A stretch of DNA of 64,000 nt from an uncultured Prevotellaceae bacterium (GCA_902776935.1 CACYRS010000032.1:1-64000), one strand, 5' to 3'. Shown: positions 55,943 through 64,000, counted from the stretch's first letter. Notes: generated by a model not told the origin, from the sequence alone. Numbers and translations are program-made.

Positions 55943-56359
55943 TTACCTGTTGCGAGAACGGAGGTAATCCTCTAGAATTATCGTGGCAGATATCTCGTCT
56001 ACAAGAGCCTTATCCTGACGGGCTTTCTTCTTTAACCCTCCATCGAGCATTGCCTGATGAGCCAGAACAGATGTAAAGCGTTCGTCAAAAAAATCGATGG
56101 GTACCTCAGGCACAGCCTTACGCCAACGGTTTACAAACTGCTGCACACGTGCCAGATTCTCACTTGGCTGGCCATTGGGTTGCCTAGGCTCACCAATGAC
56201 AATACGTTCTACAGGCTCTTTGGCGAGGTAGGCCTTAAGCCATTCGAAGAGCTCTGACGTAGAAACAGTCGCCAACCCTCCAGCAATAATCTGTAATGGG
56301 TCGGTGACTGCTATGCCAGTACGCTTCTTACCGTAATCTATTGACAGTATCCGCGCCAA
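55943..56359 (-). CDS. ruvX: RuvX/YqgF nuclease (pre-16S rRNA processing)
   Basis: The 138-aa RNase-H-fold protein begins ARILSIDYGKKRTGIAVTD and has IVIGEPRQPNGQPS and FDERFTSVLAHQAM with the expected Asp/Glu. It is placed in 16S rRNA 5'-end maturation or as a Holliday-junction resolvase relative. It lies five bases downstream of the SPOR lipoprotein gene. Confidence 0.93.
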   Translation of the reverse strand: MARILSIDYGKKRTGIAVTDPLQIIAGGLATVSTSELFEWLKAYLAKEPVERIVIGEPRQPNGQPSENLARVQQFVNRWRKAVPEVPIDFFDERFTSVLAHQAMLDGGLKKKARQDKALVDEISATIILEDYLRSRNR

Positions 56360-56364
56360 ACTGC

Positions 56365-56874
56365 TTACTGATTAGAGAGCAACCATGCATCCTTGTATGC
56401 CTCCTGCTCACGGAACTGGTCACGGCTACGAGCTGCATCTGCCTTGTTATCGAAGGTAGCTGCAACAACACGGAACATATTGCGGTCCTCGTTCTTTACT
56501 ATCTGAGCATCATAACCAGCATTCTTCAGACGCTGCTGCAAGCCCTCTGCATTTGACTGCAGGCCGAAAGAACCAACTACAACGCTGTAAGCTTTCAGAC
56601 CACTACCGTTAACAACGGCAACACGCTCTGAGCGAACAGAAACATTGTCGTAATTGTCAACTCTACGAACTTCATTAGCAGGTCTTGTCTGCACTGGGGC
56701 AACTACTGCAGGTTCCTGATAAGTGGCAGGCTGAGCATTCTGCTGCTGTGCTGTCTGAGTATCATACTGCTTAGCTTTCTCATAAGCCTTCTTGTAGGCA
56801 CTTTCACTTGATTTACAACTTGTCATGCTCAATGCGAGACAGAATCCTGCGCACAATACAATATACTTCTTCAT
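56365..56874 (-). CDS. SPOR-domain lipoprotein
   Basis: The 169-aa product has a lipoprotein signal (LCAGFCLALSMTSC) and a C-terminal SPOR domain (KAYSVVVGSFGLQSNAEGLQ to the end), which binds denuded peptidoglycan at division sites. A Gln-rich linker (TAQQQNAQPATYQEP) joins them. A weaker -7-like box (TAATTTCG) lies upstream. ruvX and def follow on the same strand. Confidence 0.88.
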   Translation of the reverse strand: MKKYIVLCAGFCLALSMTSCKSSESAYKKAYEKAKQYDTQTAQQQNAQPATYQEPAVVAPVQTRPANEVRRVDNYDNVSVRSERVAVVNGSGLKAYSVVVGSFGLQSNAEGLQQRLKNAGYDAQIVKNEDRNMFRVVAATFDNKADAARSRDQFREQEAYKDAWLLSNQ

Positions 56875-57045
56875 TTTCTTAAAATATTTTAATGTTATAC
56901 TTATGTATCAAATAATTGCTGCGAAATTACAAAATATCAAGCAAAAAGAGCAAAAAAAAGTGCATAAAGTTTGTTAAATGGAAGAAATATCGCCATTTTA
57001 ACAAAAAATGACAGGCAAAAGAGGCCCAATTTCGAAATAATTCAG

Positions 57046-57053
57046 TAAATTTG
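57046..57053 (+). promoter_or_regulatory. -7 box of the YtxH operon
   Basis: TAAATTTG, 39 bases before ATG 57093. The three genes that follow are tightly spaced. Confidence 0.6.
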
Positions 57054-57092
57054 CGAAGTGTAAACAAATGTTTAATTCAAATATATTAAAAT

Positions 57093-57305
57093 ATGAAGGG
57101 TTTAGGTTATATTGGAGCATTCCTTGGTGGTGCCATTGCAGGTGCTGCCCTCGGAATCCTTGTTGCCCCAGAAAAGGGTCAGGACACACGCGTTAAGATT
57201 ACTGATGCTGTGGAAGGTTTCCTCAAGAAGCACAACATCAAACTCAGCCGAAAGGAAGTGGTTGATCTTGTAGACGATATTGAGGACGCTACGGACGAAG
57301 AGTAA
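57093..57305 (+). CDS. YtxH-domain small membrane protein
   Basis: The 70-aa protein starts with a Gly/Ala-rich helix (GAFLGGAIAGAALGILVAPE) and a polar tail, the YtxH/Gp1-like pattern found in stress-linked proteins. It is followed three bases later by a membrane protein of the phage-holin-like family and then an unknown protein. Confidence 0.8.
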   Translation: MKGLGYIGAFLGGAIAGAALGILVAPEKGQDTRVKITDAVEGFLKKHNIKLSRKEVVDLVDDIEDATDEE

Positions 57306-57308
57306 GCA

Positions 57309-57659
57309 ATGTTATCTAGCGACAAAAACGTAGAGACGATTGCGCAACTCATCGAGGTACTAAAGCATTACCTCGGTCTTCAGAAAGAGTATCTGAAACT
57401 TGACGTGATTGACAAGGTGGTACGCCTTCTAACAGCAGCCACCTTGGCAATCATATTTATCCTTATCATCATTGCAGTTTTAATGTATGCCTCTTTTGCC
57501 TTTGCATTCTGGCTTGCAACATTTACCGGCGCTGCTAAGGCCTTCCTCATAGTAGGAGGATTCCACCTGTTGATTTTCATATTGTTCGTGATATTCCGCA
57601 AGCCCTGGATAGAAAAGCCATTAGTGCATTTCCTTGCAGGCCTGTTACTGGGGAAGTAA
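57309..57659 (+). CDS. Phage-holin-superfamily membrane protein
   Basis: The 116-aa protein has two strong membrane helices (LLTAATLAIIFILIIIAVLM and AFLIVGGFHLLIFILFVIF) after a polar N-terminus. It fits the Phage_holin_3_6/DUF family commonly found next to YtxH in Bacteroidetes, where it is a normal envelope protein, not a lysis gene. Its exact role is unknown. Confidence 0.75.
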   Translation: MLSSDKNVETIAQLIEVLKHYLGLQKEYLKLDVIDKVVRLLTAATLAIIFILIIIAVLMYASFAFAFWLATFTGAAKAFLIVGGFHLLIFILFVIFRKPWIEKPLVHFLAGLLLGK

Positions 57660-57678
57660 TCTGTAAATCAGAATCAAG

Positions 57679-57957
57679 ATGTTACCAGAAAAGAAGCAAA
57701 CTCAGACCTATCGCACGCTGGATGAGATTCGTCAGCGTAAGGAAGAACTTGCAGATCAGATCTATAGCGACAGCACTCGTATCTCTACTTTATGGAACGA
57801 TACTTTCAACAGCAATGAGAATCCAACCAAGGGAGAAATGATTGCAAATCTGGTCAGCAAGGGATTTGTTGCTTTCGATGCCTTCCTGATGGTCCGCAAA
57901 CTGATGAAGACATACGGATTAATCAGAGGCAGGTCAAGTAAGAGAAAACGGAAATAA
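57679..57957 (+). CDS. Conserved hypothetical protein of the YtxH operon (92 aa)
   Basis: The product begins LPEKKQTQTYRTLDEIRQRK, has a mid hydrophobic helix (GEMIANLVSKGFVAFDAFLM) and a very basic end (GRSSKRKRK). I recognise no family. Gaps in this three-gene group are 3 and 19 bases, so it is one transcript. Confidence 0.7.
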   Translation: MLPEKKQTQTYRTLDEIRQRKEELADQIYSDSTRISTLWNDTFNSNENPTKGEMIANLVSKGFVAFDAFLMVRKLMKTYGLIRGRSSKRKRK

Positions 57958-57958
57958 A

Positions 57959-58720
57959 TCAGATATCTATTACCTGTCCGTCGTATGCCAGTTCAATACC
58001 AGTTGGCAATTTTTTATTTACCTCTTCATGAAGACCAATATCATGACATGAGTGAATGATAAACGTGCGTTCTGCTCCTACCCTCTTAGCAAAGGCAACA
58101 GCCTCATCCACAAGTTGGTGAGAATGATGAGGTTTGTCGTATCTCAGGGCATTAACCACCAACACCTTAACATCCTTGAGATATTCTAGCTCGCTTTCAT
58201 CGATGGTCTTCATATCAGTGATATATGCCAGTTCACCAATACGATAACCCAATATCGGCAATTTCCCATGCATCACCTCAAAAGGAACAATCTCAATATC
58301 CCCAAATGACAGTTTCTTATGAGGCTGTATCTCATGCAGTCCGATAGCTGGCACTCCTGGGTAGCGATGTTCTGCAAAGCAATAAGGCAACATCTCAAGC
58401 ATCGCCTTACAAGCCAGGGAATCCGCATATACATTCATCTCGCCAAACTGACAATACGGACGAATATCATCCATACCTCCCATATGGTCATAATGTGCAT
58501 GAGTGATGAGTATCGCATCAATCTTACGGAAAGGCTGGGGAAGAATCTGCTGACGAAAATCCGGTCCGCAATCTATAAGCAGACGTGTATCGTCTGTCTC
58601 TATAAGAGCAGAACAACGAGTACGCTTATCGTGAGGATCTGTGCTCTGACACACCTCACATTGACAACCAATTACCGGCACGCCACACGATGTTCCTGTT
58701 CCTAAGAAAGTCAACTTCAT
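57959..58720 (-). CDS. Metallo-beta-lactamase-fold hydrolase
   Basis: The 253-aa protein shows the metal motif ITHAHYDHMGGMDDIRPY (HxHxDH), LIDCGPDFRQQ and later His/Asp in ADSLACK and HSCHDIG regions. N-terminal Cys residues (GCQCEVC) suggest a structural zinc. The length resembles PhnP-type cyclic-phosphate diesterases and other small MBL hydrolases. No phosphonate genes are nearby. Substrate unknown. Confidence 0.85.
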   Translation of the reverse strand: MKLTFLGTGTSCGVPVIGCQCEVCQSTDPHDKRTRCSALIETDDTRLLIDCGPDFRQQILPQPFRKIDAILITHAHYDHMGGMDDIRPYCQFGEMNVYADSLACKAMLEMLPYCFAEHRYPGVPAIGLHEIQPHKKLSFGDIEIVPFEVMHGKLPILGYRIGELAYITDMKTIDESELEYLKDVKVLVVNALRYDKPHHSHQLVDEAVAFAKRVGAERTFIIHSCHDIGLHEEVNKKLPTGIELAYDGQVIDI

Positions 58721-58746
58721 TTTCAGATATAGGATTTACGGATTTA

Positions 58747-59748
58747 TTACACGATATTGACTTCGGGGTAGATATCGATACCGAATCTAGTCCTTACATC
58801 TTTGCGAATTGTCTCACAGAGGGTGACAATTTCCTCGCCCGTAGCCCCTCCACGATTCACTAGCACGAGAGCCTGTTTGTCGTGTACCCCAGCTCGCCCC
58901 AATGTCTTTCCTTTCCATCCGCACCGGTCAATCATCCATCCTGCAGGAATCTTTACGTGGTCTGCATCTATCTCATAGTGGGGCATCCCCTCGTATTTCT
59001 CTGCCAATGATTCATATTTCTTCCTATCAACAATAGGATTCATAAAGAAACTGCCTGCATTGCCCATCACCTTAGGATCTGGAAGTTTGGCATTACGGAT
59101 ATCGATGATAGTGTCACGAAGCTGTTGAGCTGTGGGTACAGAAATACCTTTTTTCTCCAGTTCAGCACGGATATTACCATAGTCGAGATGGGGTTCGAAG
59201 GTTTTCTTCAGATGATATGTCACACTGGTGATAAGATACTGATCCTTCCATTCGTGTTTGAATCTGCTCTGGCGATAGCCATAACCACAATCCTCACATC
59301 GGAATGTCACTACCTCGCCAGTAGCTATACTAACAGCCTCGATGCTCTCAATGACATCTTTTGCTTCTGCTCCGTAGGCTCCGATATTCTGTACTGCCGA
59401 AGCACCCACATCGCCAGGAATCAGAGAGAGGTTCTCCATCCCGTAGAGTCCTGCATTAATGCTTTTGGCAACGATATCATCCCATATCTCACCACTTCCA
59501 CAGATCATCCTACAATCATCTAAGCTGCAGCCCTTGATGCCAGAACGCACAACGATACCATCGAAATCCTTAGTAAACAGAAGATTACTTCCACCACCTA
59601 TTATAATATAAGGTGTATCTGAATTTTTTAGAATCTTCGTCACTTCGACAGCCTCATCAACATCTGCAAACTCAATATACCTGCTACATTTGGCCTCGAT
59701 ACCAAATGTATTATGCTCTTTCAGACTATAATTCCTAAGATCTCTCAA
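58747..59748 (-). CDS. murB: UDP-N-acetylenolpyruvoylglucosamine reductase (MurB)
   Basis: MurB makes UDP-MurNAc for peptidoglycan. The 333-aa flavoprotein shows GIEAKCSRYIEFAD at the N-terminus, the FAD site IIGGGSNLLFTKDFDGIV and PGDVGASAVQNIGAYGAE, the catalytic Ser in GNAGSFFMNP and Glu in the terminal YPEVNIV. Length fits the group. It follows DUF4348-like gene by 12 bases on the same strand. Confidence 0.95.
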   Translation of the reverse strand: MRDLRNYSLKEHNTFGIEAKCSRYIEFADVDEAVEVTKILKNSDTPYIIIGGGSNLLFTKDFDGIVVRSGIKGCSLDDCRMICGSGEIWDDIVAKSINAGLYGMENLSLIPGDVGASAVQNIGAYGAEAKDVIESIEAVSIATGEVVTFRCEDCGYGYRQSRFKHEWKDQYLITSVTYHLKKTFEPHLDYGNIRAELEKKGISVPTAQQLRDTIIDIRNAKLPDPKVMGNAGSFFMNPIVDRKKYESLAEKYEGMPHYEIDADHVKIPAGWMIDRCGWKGKTLGRAGVHDKQALVLVNRGGATGEEIVTLCETIRKDVRTRFGIDIYPEVNIV

Positions 59749-59759
59749 TTTCTATTAAC

Positions 59760-60599
59760 CTAAGTAGTCATTTTCATCAGCAGCCATCTGCCTCCAACCT
59801 TCTTAAAGCGTAATTCCATCTCCAGACCGTTGGCAATGCCTCGCATAATGAATATCTTCTCGTTATCAGAAGGTTTCATCTGACCATAAATAACATTATA
59901 TATAGTCTTTTCGGGCAACTGTGGCGCAAAAGCCTCCCAGGTGTCTGGTGTGATGATTCCCTCCATTGTATTGAAGTCATCATCAGGATCAGGACCTACA
60001 AAAGATACTGTCTTATTGATGCTCTTCACCTGAAAATCGATATCTGATACAAATTTCTTATAGAATGTGAGGAACGAGGCGTTAACATTATTCTCTATCG
60101 GCATCTCGTTGATCTCCCTAAGCATCCAGGCTCCACGAATACGATTGAATACATAATCCTTCACAAGATTCTTCTTCAACTGTATCTTCTCTACAATAGC
60201 CTGATTGATTGAGGTGTCCTTCATCAGCTTCATCTGTTCTTCATTATCGAAGAAAAGCGTATAATATCCCTGACGAATAAAGAATCTCTCGTTACTCCAC
60301 GATTTCTTTTCAACGCTCTCTTTCTTACCTTCCTTGTTTACCGTCAGAGGGAAGATGATTCTTGCAAGCTGAAGTTTCTTGTTTGCTGCGAAGTTAAAGA
60401 AGAAGTCGTCAAACAGTTCGTCCATCGCCTTTGGAGTAGGAGTCTCTACCAATAACTGCTCGAGAGTATCCATCACAACGGTGTCAATGGTATCTGTCAA
60501 GGAGTCGGTTTGGGGCTCTTCATAACTCTGCGTCTTGTTTCCCGTACAAGAGAACATCAGCAGTATTCCAGCGGTGATAACGAGTAAAATTCTCTTCAT
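59760..60599 (-). CDS. DUF4348-like lipoprotein
   Basis: The 279-aa product has a lipoprotein signal (VITAGILLMFSCTGNK) and a mature part with FDDFFFNFAANKKLQLARII and FFIRQGYYTLFFDNEEQMKL. This looks like the DUF4348 family of Bacteroidetes lipoproteins, whose role is unknown. It is read from a promoter 17 bases upstream and precedes murB by 12 bases. Confidence 0.7.
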   Translation of the reverse strand: MKRILLVITAGILLMFSCTGNKTQSYEEPQTDSLTDTIDTVVMDTLEQLLVETPTPKAMDELFDDFFFNFAANKKLQLARIIFPLTVNKEGKKESVEKKSWSNERFFIRQGYYTLFFDNEEQMKLMKDTSINQAIVEKIQLKKNLVKDYVFNRIRGAWMLREINEMPIENNVNASFLTFYKKFVSDIDFQVKSINKTVSFVGPDPDDDFNTMEGIITPDTWEAFAPQLPEKTIYNVIYGQMKPSDNEKIFIMRGIANGLEMELRFKKVGGRWLLMKMTT

Positions 60600-60615
60600 T
60601 ATCTCAAATTTGGGG

Positions 60616-60623
60616 CAAAATTA
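60616..60623 (-). promoter_or_regulatory. -7 box of the DUF4348-like gene
   Basis: The complement reads TAATTTTG, 17 bases from ATG 60599. Confidence 0.55.
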
Positions 60624-60666
60624 CAAAAAAATCTGTGAATATCTGTTCAATCTGTGGCTTTTTTTG

Positions 60667-60674
60667 TACCTTTG
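60667..60674 (+). promoter_or_regulatory. -7 box of pheS
   Basis: TACCTTTG, 28 bases before ATG 60702. The distance supports that start over the upstream in-frame codons. Confidence 0.65.
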
Positions 60675-60701
60675 CACGCAAATTTGCAAATTTACGCTAT
60701 T

Positions 60702-61760
60702 ATGATACTTGATAAGATAGACGAACTGCTCAAAGAAGTGCAGGAATTAAGTGCTAAGAATGCAGACGAAGTAGAACAGTTACGACTGAAATATCTCAGT
60801 AAGAAAGGTGAGATTACAGCCCTTATGAACGACTTCCGTAATGTTGCTGCTGACGAGAAGAAGACCGTTGGTATGAAGATCAACGAGTTGAAGACTCTCG
60901 CCACAGAGCGCATCAATAAGTTACGCGAGGAAGTGGAGACCCAGGAAACAGGTGAGCTGATGATGGACCTTACACGTACTCCATACCCTATTAAGTTAGG
61001 TACACGTCATCCTCTGACTATCGTCACTAACGAGATTATCGACATCTTCTCTCGTATGGGATTCGTACTTGCTGATGGTCCTGAGGTTGAAGACGATCTC
61101 CATGTGTTCACTAAGATGAACTTTGCAGCTGATCATCCAGCACGTGACATGCAGGATACCTTCTTCGTTTCTCAGCATCCCAATGATGTAACAAAGAACA
61201 TCCTTCTTCGTTCACATACCTCTTCTGTTCAGGCCCGAGTGATGGAGAACATGCATACAGAGGATGGTAAGCTCACATCTCCTATCCGTGTTATATGTCC
61301 TGGTCGTGTATATCGTAATGAGGCCATCACAGCACGTGCTCATTGTTTCTTCCATCAGGTAGAGGGTCTTTATATCGACAAAAACGTATCATTCACAGAT
61401 CTTAAGCAGGTGCTGCTGTCATTCGCAAAAGAGATGTTCGGCCCCGACACCAGCATACGACTTCGTCCAAGTTACTTCCCATTCACAGAACCTTCTGCTG
61501 AGATGGATATCTCTTGCTTTATCTGTGGTGGCAAGGGATGCGGATTCTGTAAGCATACTGGCTGGGTAGAGATCTTAGGATGTGGAATGGTTGATCCTAA
61601 CGTGCTCGAGCAATGTGGCATCGATTCCAAGATTTACTCTGGCTATGCCTTCGGTATGGGTGTTGAACGTATCACCAACCTGAAGTATCGTGTATCAGAT
61701 CTCCGTATGTTCTCTGAAAACGATACCCGTTTCCTCGAAGAATTCGAATCTGCCGACTAA
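60702..61760 (+). CDS. pheS: Phenylalanyl-tRNA synthetase alpha subunit
   Basis: PheS with PheT charges tRNA(Phe). The 352-aa protein starts MILDKIDELLKEVQELSAKN, an N-terminal coiled coil, and has the class II marks PVYRNE-like CPGRVYRNEAITARAHC, FHQVEGLYIDKN, and GVERITNLKY near the C-terminus. The frame is open from 60654 but the promoter and family length favour ATG 60702. pheT is not in this window, so the subunits are encoded apart. Confidence 0.96.
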   Translation: MILDKIDELLKEVQELSAKNADEVEQLRLKYLSKKGEITALMNDFRNVAADEKKTVGMKINELKTLATERINKLREEVETQETGELMMDLTRTPYPIKLGTRHPLTIVTNEIIDIFSRMGFVLADGPEVEDDLHVFTKMNFAADHPARDMQDTFFVSQHPNDVTKNILLRSHTSSVQARVMENMHTEDGKLTSPIRVICPGRVYRNEAITARAHCFFHQVEGLYIDKNVSFTDLKQVLLSFAKEMFGPDTSIRLRPSYFPFTEPSAEMDISCFICGGKGCGFCKHTGWVEILGCGMVDPNVLEQCGIDSKIYSGYAFGMGVERITNLKYRVSDLRMFSENDTRFLEEFESAD

Positions 61761-61835
61761 AAGAGCCCAAATGGCCCTATATCATTGATAAACATCAAAA
61801 ATACGAGCTGTTTGCGCACACAATTACTAATTTTC

Positions 61836-61866
61836 TTGCAAAACGGCAAAAATAGTCGTACCTTTG
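61836..61866 (+). promoter_or_regulatory. Promoter of the 32-aa gene
   Basis: TTG (61836) and TACCTTTG (61859-61866) are 20 bases apart. The bases around the box (CGTACCTTTGCATCGTCAAA) copy those at position 9 of the window. The leader then holds GGGGC (61904) and GCCCC (61922), which can form a small hairpin. Confidence 0.7.
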
Positions 61867-61952
61867 CATCGTCAAACAAAGACAAACACATAATTAAAGT
61901 AGGGGCATCAGGATAACAATTAGCCCCGAGTAAAGAAAAGAAAGGTAAAAAG

Positions 61953-62051
61953 ATGATGAAAAAGGTTTTTAGAAAATTGAAGGACAGTGAGGCTTACAAA
62001 GAATATTGCATAAATATGGCTAGACTTTACAACTGGAGAGCCTCTTACTAA
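61953..62051 (+). CDS. Possible 32-aa small protein gene
   Basis: This short frame reads MMKKVFRKLKDSEAYKEYCI and then NMARLYNWRASY. It is basic at the N-terminus and aromatic at the end. It is placed between a full promoter (61836-61866) and a strong terminator (62057), with nothing else in between, which suggests a real transcript whose product is this peptide. The two ATG codons are adjacent, so the start is 61953 or 61956. I do not recognise it. The transcript may also be an RNA whose peptide is incidental. Confidence 0.55.
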   Translation: MMKKVFRKLKDSEAYKEYCINMARLYNWRASY

Positions 62052-62056
62052 AGAAC

Positions 62057-62096
62057 AAGGATTGAACGCGAAAGCATTCAATCCTTTCTTTTTTCA
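62057..62096. terminator. Strong terminator after the 32-aa gene
   Basis: AAGGATTGAA (62057-62066) pairs with TTCAATCCTT (62077-62086), loop GCGAAAGC-type, then TCTTTTTT. The convergent HExxH gene stop lies inside the hairpin, so it ends both. Confidence 0.85.
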
Positions 62097-62554
62097 TATA
62101 ACTTGAGACGCTCTTCTATACTCATCTTAGCATATCTTCGCCACTCATGTGCCCCACCCTCGCACCGTTTCAGATAATCGAGGTCGTACATCCTGGCATA
62201 AGCTTCCATTTCAAACGGATTCAGCAGGTAGGCAGCATTCCTTACACAAAAGTGACGTTTTTTCCTACTTATTTTTATCTTTAGCCAATACCATATATAT
62301 AATAAGTAGAAGCAAACCCATGAGTCGCCACACGATTGTGCCTGGCGAAGGTGTATCATCTCATGGTTCTTCAGAGAGTTATAGCCAGCATTGAACTTAT
62401 CGGCATCAGACTGATTATGTGTGAGAATATGCCCGAAGAATGTCAACCCCTCATAACCCTTACGAATCCAGAACGTGTTGACTACAGCTGGCATGTCTGC
62501 AACCCTACTGGGCCTGACAGATCCCCACATCATTGGTATCACACGAAGCATCAT
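62078..62554 (-). CDS. HExxH-containing protein of unknown function
   Basis: From ATG 62554 the product is 158 aa. It has NHEMIHLRQAQ, a zincin-type HExxH, then hydrophobic text (SWVCFYLLYIWYWLKIKI) and a Cys/Arg-rich C-terminus. The motif suggests a small zinc peptidase or a metal-binding membrane-near protein, but the rest of the zincin signature is not evident. A -7 box ends 16 bases upstream of this ATG (62570-62577); the earlier ATG at 62560 would leave about 10 bases and the frame is open up to 62608. Confidence 0.6.
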   Translation of the reverse strand: MMLRVIPMMWGSVRPSRVADMPAVVNTFWIRKGYEGLTFFGHILTHNQSDADKFNAGYNSLKNHEMIHLRQAQSCGDSWVCFYLLYIWYWLKIKISRKKRHFCVRNAAYLLNPFEMEAYARMYDLDYLKRCEGGAHEWRRYAKMSIEERLKLYEKRKD

Positions 62555-62569
62555 CCACATAATCGGGCA

Positions 62570-62577
62570 CAAAGATA
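62570..62577 (-). promoter_or_regulatory. -7 box of the HExxH gene
   Basis: The complement reads TATCTTTG. It favours a start at 62554 or 62551 over the upstream codons. Confidence 0.55.
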
Positions 62578-62617
62578 CGAATTTAACTGAAAAAAAAGAC
62601 CCATTCACTGAAAAAAG

Positions 62618-62648
62618 TTGTCCAAGGCTCTATTTATCCATACCTTTG
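62618..62648 (+). promoter_or_regulatory. Promoter of the beta-helix lipoprotein
   Basis: TTG (62618) and TACCTTTG (62641-62648) are 20 bases apart. The ATG is at 62695. Confidence 0.7.
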
Positions 62649-62694
62649 CATCACAAAAAATAACATAAAGTTCAATTTCAAAACTACAGCTAAT

Positions 62695-64000
62695 ATGAAG
62701 AAGATGAATTTTTTCTGGATTGCACTAACAGTATGGTTCGCAATCGCAGCATGCAGTACAGACGACAGTTGGGACATGGGAGGATCAAACAATCAGAGCA
62801 CCTCAACAACAGAGAGTAGTGACAACAACTCTGCCACCACAGGTTCTGCAGAAAATGTTGTCAATGGTGTATCAACCAATGGCGATGTACAGTCGTTCAC
62901 AGTAGCATTAAACAAAAACGCCATCGCAGAGAGTCAGAATGTTGATGCTGAGGATGATGACTACATCGAGAACACCACCTTCGCCAACACCATCACCATT
63001 ACATTCTCTACCTCAGGCAATGCATCGGTCAGTGGAGATGATACTGGTATCGTAAGCATAACTGGTAATGATGTCGTAGTAAACAACGAAACAGGCAAAG
63101 TCATTAAGTACATCCTCACAGGTGAGACCAACGACGGATTCTTCAAACTCTATAGCACCAAGAAACAAGCCATCGTGCTTAATGGTGTAAAGATCACCAA
63201 TCCTGATGGTGCTGCCATCAACAACCAGAGTAAGAAACGTACATTCATCGTGCTCAACGACGGTTCAAAGAACTATCTTGCTGATGGCACGAAATATACT
63301 GATGCAGTAGATACAGAGGATATGAAGGCATGCTTCTTCTCTGAGGGTCAGCTTATCTTCAGCGGTTCTGGTTATCTTGAGGTCGATGGCAACTGCAAGG
63401 CAGGTATCCGTAGCGACGATTATGTTCGCACACTTCCAAAGACGAATATCTACGTCGATGCATCATCCGGCAACGGCATCAGGGGTAACGACGCTGTTAT
63501 CGTCACTGGTGGAGTGATAAACGTAAATGTCACAGGTACTGCAGATAAGGGTATATCTTCAGACGGAGAGGTTCGTATCGATGGCGGACGCACCACTATC
63601 ATGACCATTGGAGGCTATGAATACGACGAGGACGACAAGGACTACTCTGCATGCTCAGGCATCAAGGCCGACAGTATCGTGAATATCAATGGTGGTGAAC
63701 TCAACATCAAGTCTACCGGCATCGGAGGCAAGGGCATCAACTGCGACGACAAGATAAACATCAACGATGGTGTCATCCGTATCATCACCACAGGTAAACG
63801 CCAGAAAGACTCTAAGGGAAGTGTTTCTCCAAAGGGTATCAAGGCCGACGGCAACATCACCATCAAAGGCGGACAGACCCAGATACGACTTGAAGGAACA
63901 GGCGACGGCACAGAGGCTCTCGAGAGCAAGGGCGAGATACATATCGAGGCAGGCACTCTGGAGTGTTACAGCTACGACGATGCCATCAACTCAAAGGGCA
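62695..64000 (+). CDS. Beta-helix lipoprotein, Cthe_2159-like, cut by the window end
   Basis: The frame is open to the end of the window (435 codons seen). It begins with a lipoprotein signal (FWIALTVWFAIAAC), then a Ser/Thr/Asn-rich linker (about residues 25-65). After about residue 130 it becomes a series of short units such as GIRGNDAVIVTGGVINVNV, GIKADSIVNINGGELNIK, KGINCDDKININDG and GIKADGNITIKGG: right-handed parallel beta-helix repeats like those of the Cthe_2159 carbohydrate-binding family, which bind polygalacturonate. The product is likely on the cell surface. Its C-terminus lies outside the window. Confidence 0.8.
   Translation, partial: MKKMNFFWIALTVWFAIAACSTDDSWDMGGSNNQSTSTTESSDNNSATTGSAENVVNGVSTNGDVQSFTVALNKNAIAESQNVDAEDDDYIENTTFANTITITFSTSGNASVSGDDTGIVSITGNDVVVNNETGKVIKYILTGETNDGFFKLYSTKKQAIVLNGVKITNPDGAAINNQSKKRTFIVLNDGSKNYLADGTKYTDAVDTEDMKACFFSEGQLIFSGSGYLEVDGNCKAGIRSDDYVRTLPKTNIYVDASSGNGIRGNDAVIVTGGVINVNVTGTADKGISSDGEVRIDGGRTTIMTIGGYEYDEDDKDYSACSGIKADSIVNINGGELNIKSTGIGGKGINCDDKININDGVIRIITTGKRQKDSKGSVSPKGIKADGNITIKGGQTQIRLEGTGDGTEALESKGEIHIEAGTLECYSYDDAINSKG

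Noticed and set aside
57093..57957. A prophage lysis cassette, because of the holin-like protein
   Set aside because: YtxH plus a holin-superfamily protein is a common chromosomal pair in Bacteroidetes. No endolysin, capsid or integrase gene is near.
62695..64000. Minus-strand frames at 63642-63956 as genes
   Set aside because: They lie opposite the regular repeats of the beta-helix lipoprotein, which explains their open frames.

Overview
The window looks like chromosomal DNA of a Bacteroidales bacterium, most likely Prevotella-like (Prevotellaceae). The evidence is: many upstream regions carry the Bacteroidetes -7 box TAnnTTTG; there is no recognisable Shine-Dalgarno use; and the gene families are Bacteroidetes-typical (DUF4468 protein, putative porin, eukaryotic-type glycogen synthase, AraR/NrtR-controlled arabinose operon, COX24-like mini protein, DUF4348-like lipoprotein). 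I see no rRNA, tRNA, CRISPR array, IS element or intact prophage. Most of the window is core chromosome with good synteny of function.

Layout. 1-455: promoter, a broken HU-like/'smalltalk' gene remnant and a terminator. 456-3565: DUF4468 protein, a 54-aa membrane protein and an outer-membrane porin. 3562-6214: menA, an HD phosphohydrolase, a 50-aa membrane protein and an RluA-type pseudouridine synthase. 6319-11100: an ABC-F ATPase with no normal start codon, then grpE, dnaJ and folC. 11211-14797: galactose operon (mutarotase, FHS-type sugar transporter, galactokinase). 14841-26600: one long arabinose operon (lipoprotein epimerase, Na+/sugar symporter, AraR, araD, araA, FGGY kinase, GH51 arabinofuranosidase, transketolase, rpiB), preceded by two DNA dyads that may be AraR operators. 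Together these genes release arabinose from arabinan/arabinoxylan side chains, import it, convert it to xylulose 5-phosphate and feed it into the pentose phosphate pathway.

26650-33791: purine permease, lipoprotein, C1 peptidase, hydroxyacid dehydrogenase, and a potassium-uptake operon (trkH/trkA) in which both genes carry frame disruptions. 33969-39671: HU, a 29-aa ribosome-type basic protein, RNase G, a glycosyltransferase, a soluble hybrid histidine kinase and an EEP-family hydrolase. 39707-49212: AlaX-like editing protein, cytoplasmic alpha-amylase, fabD, a thiamine-phosphate-synthase-like protein, prs, a lipoprotein, glycogen phosphorylase and glycogen synthase. 49347-61760: translation and cell-maintenance genes (rplT, rpmI, infC, thrS, a TPR protein, def, ruvX, a SPOR lipoprotein, an envelope trio, an MBL hydrolase, murB, pheS). 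61859-64000: a possible 32-aa small gene with its own promoter and terminator, an HExxH protein, and the first two thirds or so of a beta-helix lipoprotein that runs off the window.

I do not see a clear new defence or mobile system. The most unusual items are the start-less ABC-F gene with a degenerate second ATPase site, the doubly disrupted Trk operon, the HU/smalltalk deletion fusion, the 32-aa gene, the dyads ahead of the arabinose operon, and two dispersed repeat structures.
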